A stretch of 64,000 nucleotides of DNA from Oceanococcus sp. HetDA_MAG_MS8 (GCA_019192445.1 JAHCMK010000001.1:638690-702689), one strand, 5' to 3'. Numbered from the stretch's first letter, positions 36,328-46,065 are shown. The notes: generated by a model not told the origin, from the letters alone. Program-made: numbers and translations.

Positions 36328-37253
36328 GCTGCCGTCTCCATGGCAAAGGGCTGTTTTTGGTGGGCACGTCGCAGCAGGATAATCAGCGCTTCAATGCTCA
36401 ACAAGCGATTCGTGGCGATGGCTTCGCCGCGTCTTTGACGCAGCATGGCCGTCCAGGCTTCCTCCAGCACGGCGGCGGCTCCGCTGCGCGCCCATTCCAA
36501 GGTGCGGCGCTGCAACCAGCGTAGCGCCAGCGGCCAATCATCTGCATCGAACATAGCCGCCGCCTCGAAGGTATCGCCCTGCTCTACACCGCGCCGCCAC
36601 GCTTGCCGCCACCGAGCCAATGTCTCCTGCGTCTGCTCAGACAGCTGCGCTGCGGCCAAAGCATCACCTGGCGCCCATTCCAACGCATCTTGAATGCGTG
36701 TGCTCGACCAGCCCTGTTGCTGAGCCCAACCCACAAACACCTGCTTGCCAGGTGCCGGCACATCAATGCGTACACAGCGGCTACGAATGGTTTGCGGAAG
36801 GCGATGCCACTGGCGCGTGCTCAAGACGATACATAAACCCAAAGCCGGCTCTTCCAGGGTTTTCAGAAACGCATTCGCAGCGCTGCGGTTCAACTCATCA
36901 GCATGTTGAATGTAGAGAACGCGACGCCCAGCACGCGCCGTCTTCGTGGACCATTGCGAGGCCTGGCGGATCTGATCTACAACAATCTCGCGCTTGTCCT
37001 CAGGTCGTTGAAGGTGTTTAAGATCCGGATGGGTGCCGGCAGCAACCTCACGACAATCCCGGCACTGCCCACATGGGCGCTCAGTCACATCAGCAGTACA
37101 TAAAATGGCCGACAACAAAGGTGTGGCCAAAGCATGGGCATCGCCATTTTGCGCGCTAGACAGCAACAATGCCGCTGGAGGCTTGGCGCTGAGCTGTTGT
37201 AGACGCTGCCAAACCGGCCTGAGCCAGGGGGGCAACTGCGCAAGGTCATACAT
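36324..37253 (-). CDS. holB: DNA polymerase III subunit delta prime
   Basis: Clamp-loader subunit of 309 residues. The N-terminal AAA-like domain has a degenerate P-loop region (LLLSSAQNGDAHALA) as expected for delta prime, zinc-binding cysteines (C-x8-C-x2-C-x2-C around ILCTADVTERPCGQCRDC), and SANAFLKTLEEP, the clamp-loader SRC-like region. A helical C-terminal collar domain follows. It overlaps tmk by 8 bases and pilZ by 4, so expression is coupled. Confidence 0.93.
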   Translation of the reverse strand: MYDLAQLPPWLRPVWQRLQQLSAKPPAALLLSSAQNGDAHALATPLLSAILCTADVTERPCGQCRDCREVAAGTHPDLKHLQRPEDKREIVVDQIRQASQWSTKTARAGRRVLYIQHADELNRSAANAFLKTLEEPALGLCIVLSTRQWHRLPQTIRSRCVRIDVPAPGKQVFVGWAQQQGWSSTRIQDALEWAPGDALAAAQLSEQTQETLARWRQAWRRGVEQGDTFEAAAMFDADDWPLALRWLQRRTLEWARSGAAAVLEEAWTAMLRQRRGEAIATNRLLSIEALIILLRRAHQKQPFAMETAA

Positions 37254-37866
37254 GGCTAAGAATTGCTGTCAGACAAGCCGAGGCAACCTGCTCAGGCGAG
37301 GCTGCCGCATCAATGCGCACCAGCTTAGCGGGCTGTGCAGCAAACTGCTTGGCATAGGCCGTAGCAACCTGTTGCCAACGCACCTGACTGCTGGCGTCCA
37401 TATGATTATTGTCGGTGCGCGCTTGTAATCTCGACCACGCCGTTTGCGCGTCCAACTCCAAAAACAGGCGTAGATCAGGCTGTGGCAAAGGAAGCTGGGC
37501 GTAAAGAGCCTCAATTTTGCTCAGGTTCAACCCACCCAAGCGCCCTTGGTAGACCATGGTGCTGTCGATGTAACGATCACAGAGCACAATCTCCCCCGCC
37601 TCCAGGCGTGGTTCAATCAGGGCACTAGCATGGTCCAAACGAGCCGCTGTCATCAGCATCAGCTGAGTCCACGCCCCAGCCTCGCTGAGGCCCTCACTCA
37701 GGCAAAGGTCTCGAATTTTCTCCGCTATAGGCGTCCCCCCCGGCTCTCGGGTTGTGGTGACGGTTTGGTGAGCCTGACGTAAGCCCTCGGCAACGGCAGC
37801 CAATGCGGTGCTCTTGCCGCTGCCGTCCGCCCCTTCAAAAACAACAAAAAGTCCGCGTCTCGCCAT
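37246..37866 (-). CDS. tmk: Thymidylate kinase
   Basis: Phosphorylates dTMP to dTDP with ATP. 206 residues, with the P-loop FEGADGSGKSTAL near residue 10, the DR motif at LCDRYIDSTMVYQG and a LID region (LQARTDNNHMD). Length and order before holB are normal for gammaproteobacteria. It follows mltG by 5 bases in the minus-strand operon. Confidence 0.95.
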   Translation of the reverse strand: MARRGLFVVFEGADGSGKSTALAAVAEGLRQAHQTVTTTREPGGTPIAEKIRDLCLSEGLSEAGAWTQLMLMTAARLDHASALIEPRLEAGEIVLCDRYIDSTMVYQGRLGGLNLSKIEALYAQLPLPQPDLRLFLELDAQTAWSRLQARTDNNHMDASSQVRWQQVATAYAKQFAAQPAKLVRIDAAASPEQVASACLTAILSHV

Positions 37867-37871
37867 CTGAA

Positions 37872-38897
37872 TTAGCTGCCTCGCTGGTAGCGGATGTAGG
37901 CGCGCACGGCACGCTGGTGCTCCTCGAGCGTGCGACTAAACACATGTCCACCGCGGCCATCCGCCACAAAATACAAGGCCTCTCCTGCAGCCGGCTGGGC
38001 AGCCGCCTGCAATGCCGCAGCACTGGGCATGCAGATGGGCGTGAGAGGTAGGCCGTGCCGGGTGTAGGTGTTCCAGGGCGTATCTGTGCGCAGGTGCTTA
38101 CGCGTGATATTCCCGTCAAAAGAGTCCCCCAACCCGTAGATCACAGTCGGGTCTGTTTGCAGCCGCATACCCTTATTGAGCCGCCGCGCAAATACCCCAG
38201 CGACTTGGTCGCGTTCTGCCGCAACAGCTGTTTCTTTTTCGATGATCGACGCCAAGATAATCAGTTCCTGAACGCTGTCCAGCGGCAAGTCAGGATGACG
38301 CCCTGACCACGCTGCATAAGCGGCTTGGTCCAGAGCATCTGCCATGATTTGTAGTACCGCCAAACTGCCGGTGCCAACGGACACCTGATAGGTTTCCGGC
38401 AGAAAGGCGCCTTCAGCAGTGCGCTCGGGATAACCCACCGCCACCATCAGCTCTTTTGCACTGAGTTTGGAACTGGTGTCGCGCAGGTCTGGATGTTGTT
38501 CCAGCATTGCGCGAAGTTCCCTCAGGGTTTGGCCTTCAATCAGCGTCAAACGTGTGCGCGCAACCTCGCCTTGGCGGAAGTCCTGCGCTATCTCCAAGGG
38601 GCTCTGCCCCGGCGCGAGAGTGTAGACCCCAGCCTGCCACTGTGCCCATTCAGGCTGCCAACGCAGAGCCAGCTTCAGCAGCCAGTCACCTGTCTTCGGC
38701 CATTCCATCCAACCCTGACTCCGCCACTGCTGCAAGGTGCCTTGCAATGTGGAACCCGAGACCAATTCCCAACGATGCTCCTCAGAAATATTCAAGGGGT
38801 CACGCAGGACCTCAGAAAAACGCCAAAGTTGGTGTATGCCCCCGGCGAGGCCAAGACAGACGACCAGGGCTACACACAGAATCCCCGCACGCTTCAT
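37872..38897 (-). CDS. mltG: Endolytic murein transglycosylase MltG
   Basis: Inner-membrane anchored lytic transglycosylase of 341 residues that cleaves nascent peptidoglycan strands. It has one N-terminal membrane helix (AGILCVALVVCLGLAGGIHQLW), a LysM-like domain (VYTLAPGQSPLEIAQDFR) and the catalytic YceG domain. The catalytic glutamate is in ASIIEKETAVAAERDQVAGVF, followed by LQTDPTVIYGLG. It overlaps pabC by four bases (ATGA), the usual arrangement. Confidence 0.95.
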   Translation of the reverse strand: MKRAGILCVALVVCLGLAGGIHQLWRFSEVLRDPLNISEEHRWELVSGSTLQGTLQQWRSQGWMEWPKTGDWLLKLALRWQPEWAQWQAGVYTLAPGQSPLEIAQDFRQGEVARTRLTLIEGQTLRELRAMLEQHPDLRDTSSKLSAKELMVAVGYPERTAEGAFLPETYQVSVGTGSLAVLQIMADALDQAAYAAWSGRHPDLPLDSVQELIILASIIEKETAVAAERDQVAGVFARRLNKGMRLQTDPTVIYGLGDSFDGNITRKHLRTDTPWNTYTRHGLPLTPICMPSAAALQAAAQPAAGEALYFVADGRGGHVFSRTLEEHQRAVRAYIRYQRGS

Positions 38898-39733
38898 CGT
38901 CGCATTGCGCCTTGGTCCCCTAAGGGCTCAAAACCCAAGCCCTGTCGCCACTCCTGAACGCGCGAGTCCCGGCTGGTCCAGCTGCCGCATTGGCCCACAT
39001 TCACCGGCCCCCACAGCGCATTCATCACTACCAATTCTTCGGCCTGGCTGAGAATATCGGCCATAGGCCAAGCCTCGAGGTGCACCTTGCTTCCTTGCTC
39101 CTCCAACCAACGCAGCAGACGAGCGCGGGTGTGTCCGCGCACGCCGCAATGGAGTAATGGATGGGTGTAAATGCGCCCCTGCGGCAAACGCCAGAACACG
39201 TTGGAGGAAATCCCACAGCTCAAACAGCCGTGAATATCCAGCATGAGGCCTTCGGGATAATGCACCGGGTCGTGCTCCGCGCGCGCCAAGGTTTGTTCTA
39301 AGCGGTTGAGATGTTTAACGCCAGCCAAACGGGGCTGCTCAGCCAAGGTTGTGCGGCAAACCCACGACTGGAACATCTGCGGCGGCTGGTACTCTTCCGG
39401 CATTGGCATAAGGGCGATTCGCACCCGCGGCTCTCCCGTGCGCACATAGCCTCCGGGCGCATCGCCGCCGCTAATCACCCACTTCAGACGCGCGCGAGCG
39501 TGGCCTCGAACCAAAGACTTGGTCACCTCGGCCAGATGTTCAGCCTCGGGCAGTGGTGTCAGCTCTAGGTGTCGGGCATCGTCCAACAAATGCAAAATCT
39601 GACTGACAAGGTCATGAACTTTGCCATCGCGCACGCTGGCGGTTCTGAACACCCCATCACCAAACTGCCAACTGCGATCTGTTTCCGGCCAGCTTGCGGG
39701 CTGTCCCTGCAAATCGAATAACAACATACTCAT
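38894..39733 (-). CDS. pabC: Aminodeoxychorismate lyase
   Basis: PLP fold-type IV enzyme of 279 residues that releases p-aminobenzoate from aminodeoxychorismate for folate synthesis. The catalytic lysine is in GVKHLNRLEQTLAR; the substrate-binding end has GLMLDIHGCLSCGISSNVFW. The N-terminus (SWQFGDGVFRTASVRDGK) fits the family. It overlaps pabB upstream by 4 bases and mltG downstream by 4, so pabB, pabC and mltG are translationally chained. Confidence 0.93.
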   Translation of the reverse strand: MSMLLFDLQGQPASWPETDRSWQFGDGVFRTASVRDGKVHDLVSQILHLLDDARHLELTPLPEAEHLAEVTKSLVRGHARARLKWVISGGDAPGGYVRTGEPRVRIALMPMPEEYQPPQMFQSWVCRTTLAEQPRLAGVKHLNRLEQTLARAEHDPVHYPEGLMLDIHGCLSCGISSNVFWRLPQGRIYTHPLLHCGVRGHTRARLLRWLEEQGSKVHLEAWPMADILSQAEELVVMNALWGPVNVGQCGSWTSRDSRVQEWRQGLGFEPLGDQGAMRR

Positions 39734-40953
39734 GGCGCGCCGCTCCTGGCCAAGGCTGCGATAACTCCTCGCGCCTTTGCGCGTGTTTCTTCCAGCTCAG
39801 CCTGTGCTTGTGAAGACACCACAATCCCACCGCCAGCGCTGAGGTGCAAGCGCTGCGGGGTTTTGAGCAGAGTCCGGATCAGGATATTGAAGTCAACCGC
39901 GCCCTTATCCATGCAATATCCCAAGCTACCGGTGTAGGCATGGCGGGGGGTGGCCTCCAGCTCAGTCAATATTTGCATGCAACGAATTTTGGGGCACCCA
40001 GTAATGGTTCCACCGGGGAAAACGGCCTGCAGAATGTCGGCCAAGGATGTCCCCGGCCGCAACGCGCCGCTAACATCACTCACCAAATGCTGCACGCTAG
40101 CGTAAGGCTCGACGGCAAGCAGACGCTCAACCTGAACACTACCCGCTTGGCATACCCGCCCCAGGTCGTTGCGCTCCAAGTCCACCAACATGATGTGCTC
40201 GGCCCGCTCTTTGGGGTGCGCATGAAGTTCTGACCGAAAGCGCGCATCCTCGGCCGGGGTTGCCCCGCGCGGACGCGTTCCTGCAATGGGTTGGGTGCGA
40301 ATCCGCAGGCCGCGGGCTTCAAACAAGCGCTCGGGCGACGAAGAAATCACCTCAAAATCTGGAAAGATAGCGCGCGCCGCAAAGGGTGCGGCATTGGCGC
40401 TGAGAAGCTTCTGGTAAATGCGTTCACCCGCCATCGATGTCGTGGTGTTCCAGCGCCGGCTCAGGTTGACCTGGTAGACATCCCCGGCCCTGAGGTATGA
40501 CTGAATGCGATCAAAACCCGACAAGAATTGCTGGGGATCTTCTTCGATCCAATGCTGTGTAGGCACCACATCTTCAGATACGTAAGGATCAGGTACGACT
40601 TCGCGCCGACGTTGGGCCAAGCGCACGCGCTGTAATACAGCCACAGGAAGGGGCGCTGTTGGCAGCATCTGTAGACGCCCCGCGGGCACGAAAGCTGCCG
40701 CTGCCTCATAGCTGAGATACACCAACCAACCTTCATCCCCAGGCTCTGGATGCAGCTGATTGTTTGGCTGCGCCCGCCATTGCAAGCGTTCAAGCGCCGC
40801 GCTTAACTCGGCCGCATCGGCACAGATGACTGGCGCATCCACGGCCGAAAACAGCAAGTGCTCTGCTGGCTGCCCAGGAGCCGCAGTGCTTAGCAGGGCC
40901 GGGAACTCTTCGGGGGCGCTTTGCTGCAACCGCAGCAAACTCGGCTGGTTCAT
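39730..40953 (-). CDS. pabB: Aminodeoxychorismate synthase component I
   Basis: Chorismate-binding enzyme of 407 residues that makes 4-amino-4-deoxychorismate from chorismate and ammonia. Signature motifs are GDVYQVNLSRRW, QPIAGTRPRG, ERAEHIMLVDLERNDLGRV and GTITGCPKIRCMQIL. The start is uncertain: ATG at 40953 is used, and a GTG at 40998 would add 15 residues; neither has a strong ribosome-binding site. Its place between fabF and pabC makes both p-aminobenzoate genes neighbours. I recall pabC, but not pabB, at this site in Pseudomonas. Confidence 0.92.
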   Translation of the reverse strand: MNQPSLLRLQQSAPEEFPALLSTAAPGQPAEHLLFSAVDAPVICADAAELSAALERLQWRAQPNNQLHPEPGDEGWLVYLSYEAAAAFVPAGRLQMLPTAPLPVAVLQRVRLAQRRREVVPDPYVSEDVVPTQHWIEEDPQQFLSGFDRIQSYLRAGDVYQVNLSRRWNTTTSMAGERIYQKLLSANAAPFAARAIFPDFEVISSSPERLFEARGLRIRTQPIAGTRPRGATPAEDARFRSELHAHPKERAEHIMLVDLERNDLGRVCQAGSVQVERLLAVEPYASVQHLVSDVSGALRPGTSLADILQAVFPGGTITGCPKIRCMQILTELEATPRHAYTGSLGYCMDKGAVDFNILIRTLLKTPQRLHLSAGGGIVVSSQAQAELEETRAKARGVIAALARSGAP

Positions 40954-41115
40954 CGGGGCTGTTGTTTGCGGGGCTGACGCGTCCCGAAACGGCCGCACCA
41001 GTCAGCGCCCCGCGCTGGAGCTTGGCGCACATCCCCAATGAGCGCGCTGAAGCTAACCAAATCGCGCACACGCATTCTTGCTAAGCACATGCAAGCAACA
41101 GCTTCGGTCCTCAGC

Positions 41116-42366
41116 CTAGGCTGAGTAACGCTTGAAGATTAGGGTGCCGTTGGTTCCGCCGAAACCAAAGGAATTAGAGAGCACATGTTCAATGGACATT
41201 GAACGAGCCTGATGCGGCACTAGATCCAGATCACAGGCTGGGTCTGGCTGGTCCAAGTTAATGGTGGGCGGTGCCACCTGATCACGCAGGCAGAGCACGC
41301 TGAGGACAGCCTCTAGGCCACCTGCAGCGCCTAATAAGTGCCCAGTCATGGACTTGGTAGAACTCACTGCCAAGGCCTGCGCTGCGGACCCGAACACCGT
41401 TTTGATGGCCGCAATTTCCGCCTTGTCGCCGGCCTGGGTCGATGTTCCGTGGGCGTTAATGTATTGCACATCAGAGGGGTCTAAAGCGGCGTCGCGCAAG
41501 GCATTACGCATGCATTGGGCCGCACCGCTGCCGTCCTCGCGCGGCGAGGTGATGTGATACGCATCGCCACTCATCCCAAAGCCCACTAGCTCTGCATGAA
41601 TTGTGGCGCCGCGTGCCTGCGCGTGCTCCAAGGACTCCAAGACCATCACGCCAGCGCCATCACTGAGCACAAAGCCATCGCGATTCTGATCAAAAGGCCG
41701 AGACGCTGTTTGCGGCGAATCATTCTGCGTACTCAAAGCACGCGCCGCGCAAAAACCCGCCATACCGGCCGGGCTTGAGCCCCGTTCAGCACCACCTGCA
41801 ATCATGACATCCGCATCGCCAGCAGCAATTAATCGGGCTGAGATGCCAATGGAATGAGCGCCGGTGGTACAGGCTGTCACCGTAGCCAAATTCGGACCAC
41901 GAGCACCGGTAAGAATTGAGATGTTGCCCGAGATCATATTGATGATGCTCGAAGGAACAAAAAACGGCGACACCCGCTTCACAGAGCCCGTGCGCACCAT
42001 ATTGCGCACGGTGTCTTCGATAGTTCCGATCCCGCCAATACCGCTGCCCACGTGCACGCCGATACGGTCTGCATTGGCCTCGGTGATTTCCAGTCCTGCG
42101 TGCTTGAGAGCGTCTACAGACGCTGCCACGCCATAGTGGATGAAGGGATCACACTTACGGGCTTCTTTAGGGCTGCCAAAATAGGGCACCGGATCAAAGT
42201 CTCGGATTTCTCCGGCAATGGTCGTGGTGTAACCCTCTGGCTCCCAAGCTTGAATGGGGCCGATGCCGCTACGCCCAGCTAACAGTCCTTCCCAGGTTTG
42301 TTCAACAGTGTTGCCCAAAGGCGTAATCGCCCCTAGGCCTGTGACTACTACCCGCCGCTGCTGCAT
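41116..42366 (-). CDS. fabF: Beta-ketoacyl-ACP synthase II
   Basis: Condensing enzyme of fatty-acid elongation, 416 residues. The catalytic triad is visible: Cys166 in [11 protein letters not shown], one His in [14 protein letters not shown] and the other in [12 protein letters not shown]. It begins [18 protein letters not shown], the standard start. It follows acpP by 35 bases, as in most Proteobacteria. A 16-bp perfect palindrome, CTCAGCCTAGGCTGAG at 41110-41125, spans the stop codon. Confidence 0.96.
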   Translation of the reverse strand: MQQRRVVVTGLGAITPLGNTVEQTWEGLLAGRSGIGPIQAWEPEGYTTTIAGEIRDFDPVPYFGSPKEARKCDPFIHYGVAASVDALKHAGLEITEANADRIGVHVGSGIGGIGTIEDTVRNMVRTGSVKRVSPFFVPSSIINMISGNISILTGARGPNLATVTACTTGAHSIGISARLIAAGDADVMIAGGAERGSSPAGMAGFCAARALSTQNDSPQTASRPFDQNRDGFVLSDGAGVMVLESLEHAQARGATIHAELVGFGMSGDAYHITSPREDGSGAAQCMRNALRDAALDPSDVQYINAHGTSTQAGDKAEIAAIKTVFGSAAQALAVSSTKSMTGHLLGAAGGLEAVLSVLCLRDQVAPPTINLDQPDPACDLDLVPHQARSMSIEHVLSNSFGFGGTNGTLIFKRYSA

Positions 42367-42401
42367 TGCCGGCCGCCTGCTTTACGCCCCAATTGAGGCG
42401 C

Positions 42402-42647
42402 TTAGGCCTCGTCGCTGGCGTTAGCTTGGATGTAATTCAGTACATCCTGGAAGGTCACGATCTTCTCGGCTTCCTCGTCCGGAATATCAATCTCGAACTC
42501 TTCTTCCAAAGCCATGACCAACTCGACTGTGTCCAAAGAGTCTGCCCCAAGATCATCGACGAACTTAGCGTCCGCGGTGATTTTGTCGATCTCGACGCTG
42601 AGTTGTTCGGCGATGATTTTCTTAACGCGTTCTGCAGTGTTGCTCAT
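42402..42647 (-). CDS. acpP: Acyl carrier protein
   Basis: Acidic 81-residue carrier protein of fatty-acid synthesis. The phosphopantetheine attachment serine is Ser37 in [21 protein letters not shown]. The start at 42647 gives the canonical [16 protein letters not shown]; the longer frame upstream is not ACP. It sits between fabG and fabF. Confidence 0.97.
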   Translation of the reverse strand: MSNTAERVKKIIAEQLSVEIDKITADAKFVDDLGADSLDTVELVMALEEEFEIDIPDEEAEKIVTFQDVLNYIQANASDEA

Positions 42648-42769
42648 GACAGTTTTCAATCTCCCTGGGGACTCCCCCGACGCCCGGCATTGTATAGGAC
42701 TTAGGCGAAGGTCTGGCGTAATTCCTTGGTCGCGGTGTGCTGCAGCCGACTCGGCTGCAAACAACCGTA

Positions 42770-43480
42770 TTAACCCATGTACATGCCGCCGTTCACATGC
42801 AGCGTTTGGCCGGTAATGTATGCGGCCTCATCACTGCATAAAAATCTGACGGCGGCGGCAATATCCTCGGGCTGGCCCAAACGACCAAGGGGGATACTAC
42901 CAAGCAAGCTTTGCCGCTGTTCCTCGGACAAACCACGGGTCATGTCCGTATCAATAAACCCTGGGGCAACCACGTTAGCTGTGATTTCCCTAGAGGCCAC
43001 CTCACGCGCCAATGAGCGAGCAAAGCCCTCCAGGCCAGCCTTGCTAGCGGCATAGTTGGTTTGCCCGGCATTGCCGGCGGCCCCAACCACACTGCCCAAG
43101 CACACCACACGGCCAAACCGCTGTTTCATCATGCCGCGTAAGCAAGCCCGCGTGAGGGATATTGCCCCGATCAGGTTGGTGTGCAGCACCTCAGCAATGG
43201 CAGCGTCATCGAGGCGCAGTAGTAGGTTATCGCGGGTCACCCCAGCGTTATGAACTATGCATGCAAATGGCCCATGGGCCTTGACGAAGTCCGGGAAGCT
43301 TTGCGGCTGAGACACATCGAGCACCGCGCCTTTGAGGCCTCGCTCCGTGATGGCTTGGGCCCCGTGTGCTGAAGTCGCCGTCCCTACCACCATATAGCCA
43401 GCGTCCTGCAAGGCATTCGCAATGGCAGCGCCAATGCCACGCGTCGCGCCGGTTACTAGCGCTGATCTTTGTTCAGTCAT
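42770..43480 (-). CDS. fabG: 3-oxoacyl-ACP reductase
   Basis: NADPH-dependent SDR of fatty-acid elongation, 236 residues. TGATRGIG near residue 10, [11 protein letters not shown], the catalytic Ser in [14 protein letters not shown] and Tyr-Lys in YAASKAG are all present. It ends [15 protein letters not shown], the FabG C-terminus. ATG at 43480 is preferred over the adjacent GTG at 43483, with GGGGGA upstream. A terminator-like hairpin lies between fabD and this gene. Confidence 0.96.
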   Translation of the reverse strand: MTEQRSALVTGATRGIGAAIANALQDAGYMVVGTATSAHGAQAITERGLKGAVLDVSQPQSFPDFVKAHGPFACIVHNAGVTRDNLLLRLDDAAIAEVLHTNLIGAISLTRACLRGMMKQRFGRVVCLGSVVGAAGNAGQTNYAASKAGLEGFARSLAREVASREITANVVAPGFIDTDMTRGLSEEQRQSLLGSIPLGRLGQPEDIAAAVRFLCSDEAAYITGQTLHVNGGMYMG

Positions 43481-43489
43481 CACTGATCC

Positions 43490-43520
43490 CCCTAAAAAGA
43501 CCGGCCCGCCCTAGGGCCGG
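43490..43520 (-). terminator. Terminator-like hairpin between fabD and fabG
   Basis: CCGGCCC (43501-43507) pairs with GGGCCGG (43514-43520) around a 6-base loop. On the minus strand it is followed by TCTTTTTAGG. It starts 6 bases past the fabD stop and lies about 10 bases before the fabG start, so it could reduce readthrough into fabG-acpP-fabF or act as an attenuator. Confidence 0.75.
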
Positions 43521-43525
43521 AATCA

Positions 43526-44467
43526 TTACTGTCCCTGTACCCATTGCATGCTTTCCGCTAGCCCCTCTGGCGCCGGAAATGCCTGAACGGCCAGCTCTAC
43601 GCCACTGCGACGCCCCAGGCCAGCCAACACATTGCCAGGGCCACATTCCAGGGCCCGAGCACAACCAAAGTCTGCCTGGATGCGCTGCTGAGTGCGTACC
43701 CACTGCACTGGTGAATGCACCTGATCCAACAACGCGGCCTGAACATTCGCGGTTCCCTGCCGCACCTGAGCGTCAACATTATGTAAGAGCGGGTAATGCG
43801 AATCGGACCAGCTCTCTTCGGCAAAGGCTGCCTCTAGCGGGCCTCGGGCGGTGCGCATCAGTCGACTATGGGCGGGCACGCTGACTGGCAGCCGCCGCGC
43901 CATTCGGGCACCCGCGTCTTTGGCTGCGCTGCACACGGCGTCCACAGCGGCAACCTCCCCGGCAATAACCACTTGCGTCGGCGCATTCATGTTCACCGCG
44001 TCCACGATCCCGGCACTGTGCGCGGCGCAGAGCTGCTCTACGCGGGCAGCGTCTAAGCCCACCACAGCGGCCATGGCGCCAGTGCCTTTGGGTACGGCCT
44101 CCTGCATGGCGCGGGCCCGGACGGCCACGATACGGAGCGCCGCGGCGAACTCCAGCACGCCCGCAGCGACTGCCGCCGCATACTCGCCCAAGGAGTGGCC
44201 TGCGACGACCGCAGGTTGTGCGCCGCCTTCTTCCAACCACACCCGCCACAAGGCCACATCCGCCAGCAACATCGCCGGCTGGGTGTTCTGGGTTTGATCC
44301 AACTCGCAGCTGGGACCCTGCCCCATCAAAGTGCTGAGGGGACGCCGCAAGATGCTATCTGCTTCTTCAATGAGCTCACGCACACATGTGTAGCGCTCAG
44401 CCCAATCTTTGAGCATGCCGACTCGTTGCGACCCCTGTCCGGGGAACAGCATGGCAAAGCCCGTCAT
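43526..44467 (-). CDS. fabD: Malonyl-CoA:ACP transacylase
   Basis: Loads malonyl groups onto ACP; 313 residues. It begins with AMLFPGQGSQRVGML, has the nucleophile Ser92 in GHSLGEYAA, and the His/Gln residues expected near PAHSRLMR and ecgPGNVL. The start at 44467 follows GGGAG and matches the family N-terminus; the longer frame adds 18 unrelated residues. It overlaps the rhombosortase stop by four bases (ATGA), an unusual upstream neighbour for fabD. Confidence 0.95.
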   Translation of the reverse strand: MTGFAMLFPGQGSQRVGMLKDWAERYTCVRELIEEADSILRRPLSTLMGQGPSCELDQTQNTQPAMLLADVALWRVWLEEGGAQPAVVAGHSLGEYAAAVAAGVLEFAAALRIVAVRARAMQEAVPKGTGAMAAVVGLDAARVEQLCAAHSAGIVDAVNMNAPTQVVIAGEVAAVDAVCSAAKDAGARMARRLPVSVPAHSRLMRTARGPLEAAFAEESWSDSHYPLLHNVDAQVRQGTANVQAALLDQVHSPVQWVRTQQRIQADFGCARALECGPGNVLAGLGRRSGVELAVQAFPAPEGLAESMQWVQGQ

Positions 44468-45063
44468 GTCGATGAATCTCCCTGTATGCATGAATTCATA
44501 GCCGCCTGGACCAACAGCCAAATACCGGCGCCAATAGCGCCAAAGCTATGTGCCTGGGTTAATACCGGAACGCCTACCAAGTCCTCATCGCTGGTCAACG
44601 GCCCCTGAAAATGTTCCCAACCCAGCTTGAAGAGCAAGCCCAGCAGCAGCAGCAAGGCTAACCGATCTCCACTGCGCCACAACCACCACAGACCAAAGAC
44701 GAAACTTCCATGCAGCACCCCGGACAAGCCCACGTACCAACCCAAACCCGGCAGGCTGAACATCGCCAGGCTGATAAATAGCGCCAACCATGCAAAGCGC
44801 AAAAACTGCTCAAGCAGCGTTCGAGGTTCCGGAAACAACCAAGCAATAAGCACTAGCCCCATAAGGTTCAAGCCCACGTGCGGCCAGCTGGCATGGATAA
44901 GGTGCCCCGTCCAGAGCCGCCACCAATCGAACTCTGCCAAAGCAGCGCGGTCCCAGCGCAGTAATTCCAAGGCGGCCTGCCCTCCACTTTGGGCCAAAAC
45001 AATGACCAAGCCCATCAACAAACAAAACCGGCTGGTGCCGGAGAGTTGCAGTGTCGGTATCAT
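44464..45063 (-). CDS. rrtA: Rhombosortase
   Basis: Rhomboid-family intramembrane serine protease of 199 residues, proposed to process GlyGly-CTERM proteins exported by type II secretion. About five membrane helices are visible. The catalytic serine is in GLSGVLHGSF, and WTGHLIHASWPHVGLNLMG gives the conserved histidine region; a C-terminal His (QAHSFGAIGAG) may complete the site. The start is placed at 45063 but 45072 is possible. It is divergent from gspG and translationally coupled to fabD, which ties envelope processing to fatty-acid genes. No GlyGly-CTERM substrate was found in the window. Confidence 0.85.
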   Translation of the reverse strand: MIPTLQLSGTSRFCLLMGLVIVLAQSGGQAALELLRWDRAALAEFDWWRLWTGHLIHASWPHVGLNLMGLVLIAWLFPEPRTLLEQFLRFAWLALFISLAMFSLPGLGWYVGLSGVLHGSFVFGLWWLWRSGDRLALLLLLGLLFKLGWEHFQGPLTSDEDLVGVPVLTQAHSFGAIGAGIWLLVQAAMNSCIQGDSST

Positions 45064-45070
45064 TCGTCCC

Positions 45071-45538
45071 ATGAAACTTTCGTCAGTCCTCAATATGTCG
45101 CACTCACAGCGTTCACAATCTGGCTTCACCTTGATCGAAATCATGGTGGTGGTCGTGATCTTGGCCATTCTGGCCGCAGCCGTCGTTCCGCGCATCATGG
45201 GTCGCCCCGATGAAGCGCGGATCACGAAAGCCAAACAGGATATCCGCGCCTTAGAAAGCGCGCTGGAGCTGTACCGGCTGGACAACTTCAACTACCCCAG
45301 CACCCAACAGGGTTTGGATGCGCTGGTGCGTCAACCATCCGGTGACCCACCCGCGCGGAATTGGAAAAGTGGTGGCTACGTCAAAACCTTGCCTAAAGAC
45401 CCCTGGGGCAATGACTACCAATACCTGAGCCCTGGCGTACGCGGCGAAGTCGATATTTACTCGCTTGGCGCTGATGGCCGCCCAGGGGGAGTTGAAGCCG
45501 CAGCGGATATTGGCAACTGGGGCGAAAACCCGCGCTAA
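45071..45538 (+). CDS. gspG: Type II secretion major pseudopilin GspG
   Basis: Main pseudopilin of the type II secretion piston, 155 residues. The prepilin leader ends in a glycine before FTLIEIMVVVVILAILAAAVVP, with the invariant Glu at +5. The globular domain has RITKAKQDIRALESALELYRLDN and the GspG-specific LDALVRQPSG, LPKDPWGNDYQYLSPG and IYSLGADGRPGG calcium-binding loop. The start could also be the ATG at 45095; neither has a clear ribosome-binding site. It begins 8 bases from the divergent rhombosortase gene. Confidence 0.94.
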   Translation: MKLSSVLNMSHSQRSQSGFTLIEIMVVVVILAILAAAVVPRIMGRPDEARITKAKQDIRALESALELYRLDNFNYPSTQQGLDALVRQPSGDPPARNWKSGGYVKTLPKDPWGNDYQYLSPGVRGEVDIYSLGADGRPGGVEAAADIGNWGENPR

Positions 45539-46065
45539 TGCGGCCTGGACTCAAGGCGCGGCAGCGCGCCTTTACGCTTATTGAAGTCCTGGTTGTTGTT
45601 TTCATCATCGGGGTTATTTTGGGCTTTGCGTCCCTCTCTTTAGGAGGACGCTCCTTGGATGACCAACTTCAGCAAGAAGCGCGGCGACTACAACAGGTTC
45701 TGCAAATCGCCGGCGAAGACGCCATCTTCACCACGACGGAGATCGGTCTGCAGCTGCTACCAGAAGGTTATGTCTTCGTCGTCCCTGGCGACCCGAACTG
45801 GGTGCCTATCGAGCGCCAGCGCTCGCCCTTGCGTGCGCATCGCTTCGAAATCCCTGCCCGGCTGACTATTTCCCAAGCCAGTCTGGGCAATTTGGGACAA
45901 ACAGCCGATGAAGATGAACAGCTTCCGGCAGTATTGTTCTTGTCCAGTGGTGAGGTCACTCCCTTTGAGTTGGAGCTGAGTGCGCCCGGCGCCGACGATC
46001 TATATCGCATCCAAGGCCGCATTGACGGTTTAATTCAAATGCGCCGGGAACGAGTCGACACATGA
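45538..46065 (+). CDS. gspH: Type II secretion minor pseudopilin GspH
   Basis: 175 residues. A short basic leader precedes the prepilin motif AFTLIEVLVVVFIIGVILGF. The rest is a small beta-rich globular domain typical of GspH (GLQLLPEGYVFVVPGDPNW, PFELELSAPG). It overlaps gspG by one base (TAATG) and gspI by four. Processed by a prepilin peptidase encoded elsewhere. Confidence 0.9.
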   Translation: MRPGLKARQRAFTLIEVLVVVFIIGVILGFASLSLGGRSLDDQLQQEARRLQQVLQIAGEDAIFTTTEIGLQLLPEGYVFVVPGDPNWVPIERQRSPLRAHRFEIPARLTISQASLGNLGQTADEDEQLPAVLFLSSGEVTPFELELSAPGADDLYRIQGRIDGLIQMRRERVDT

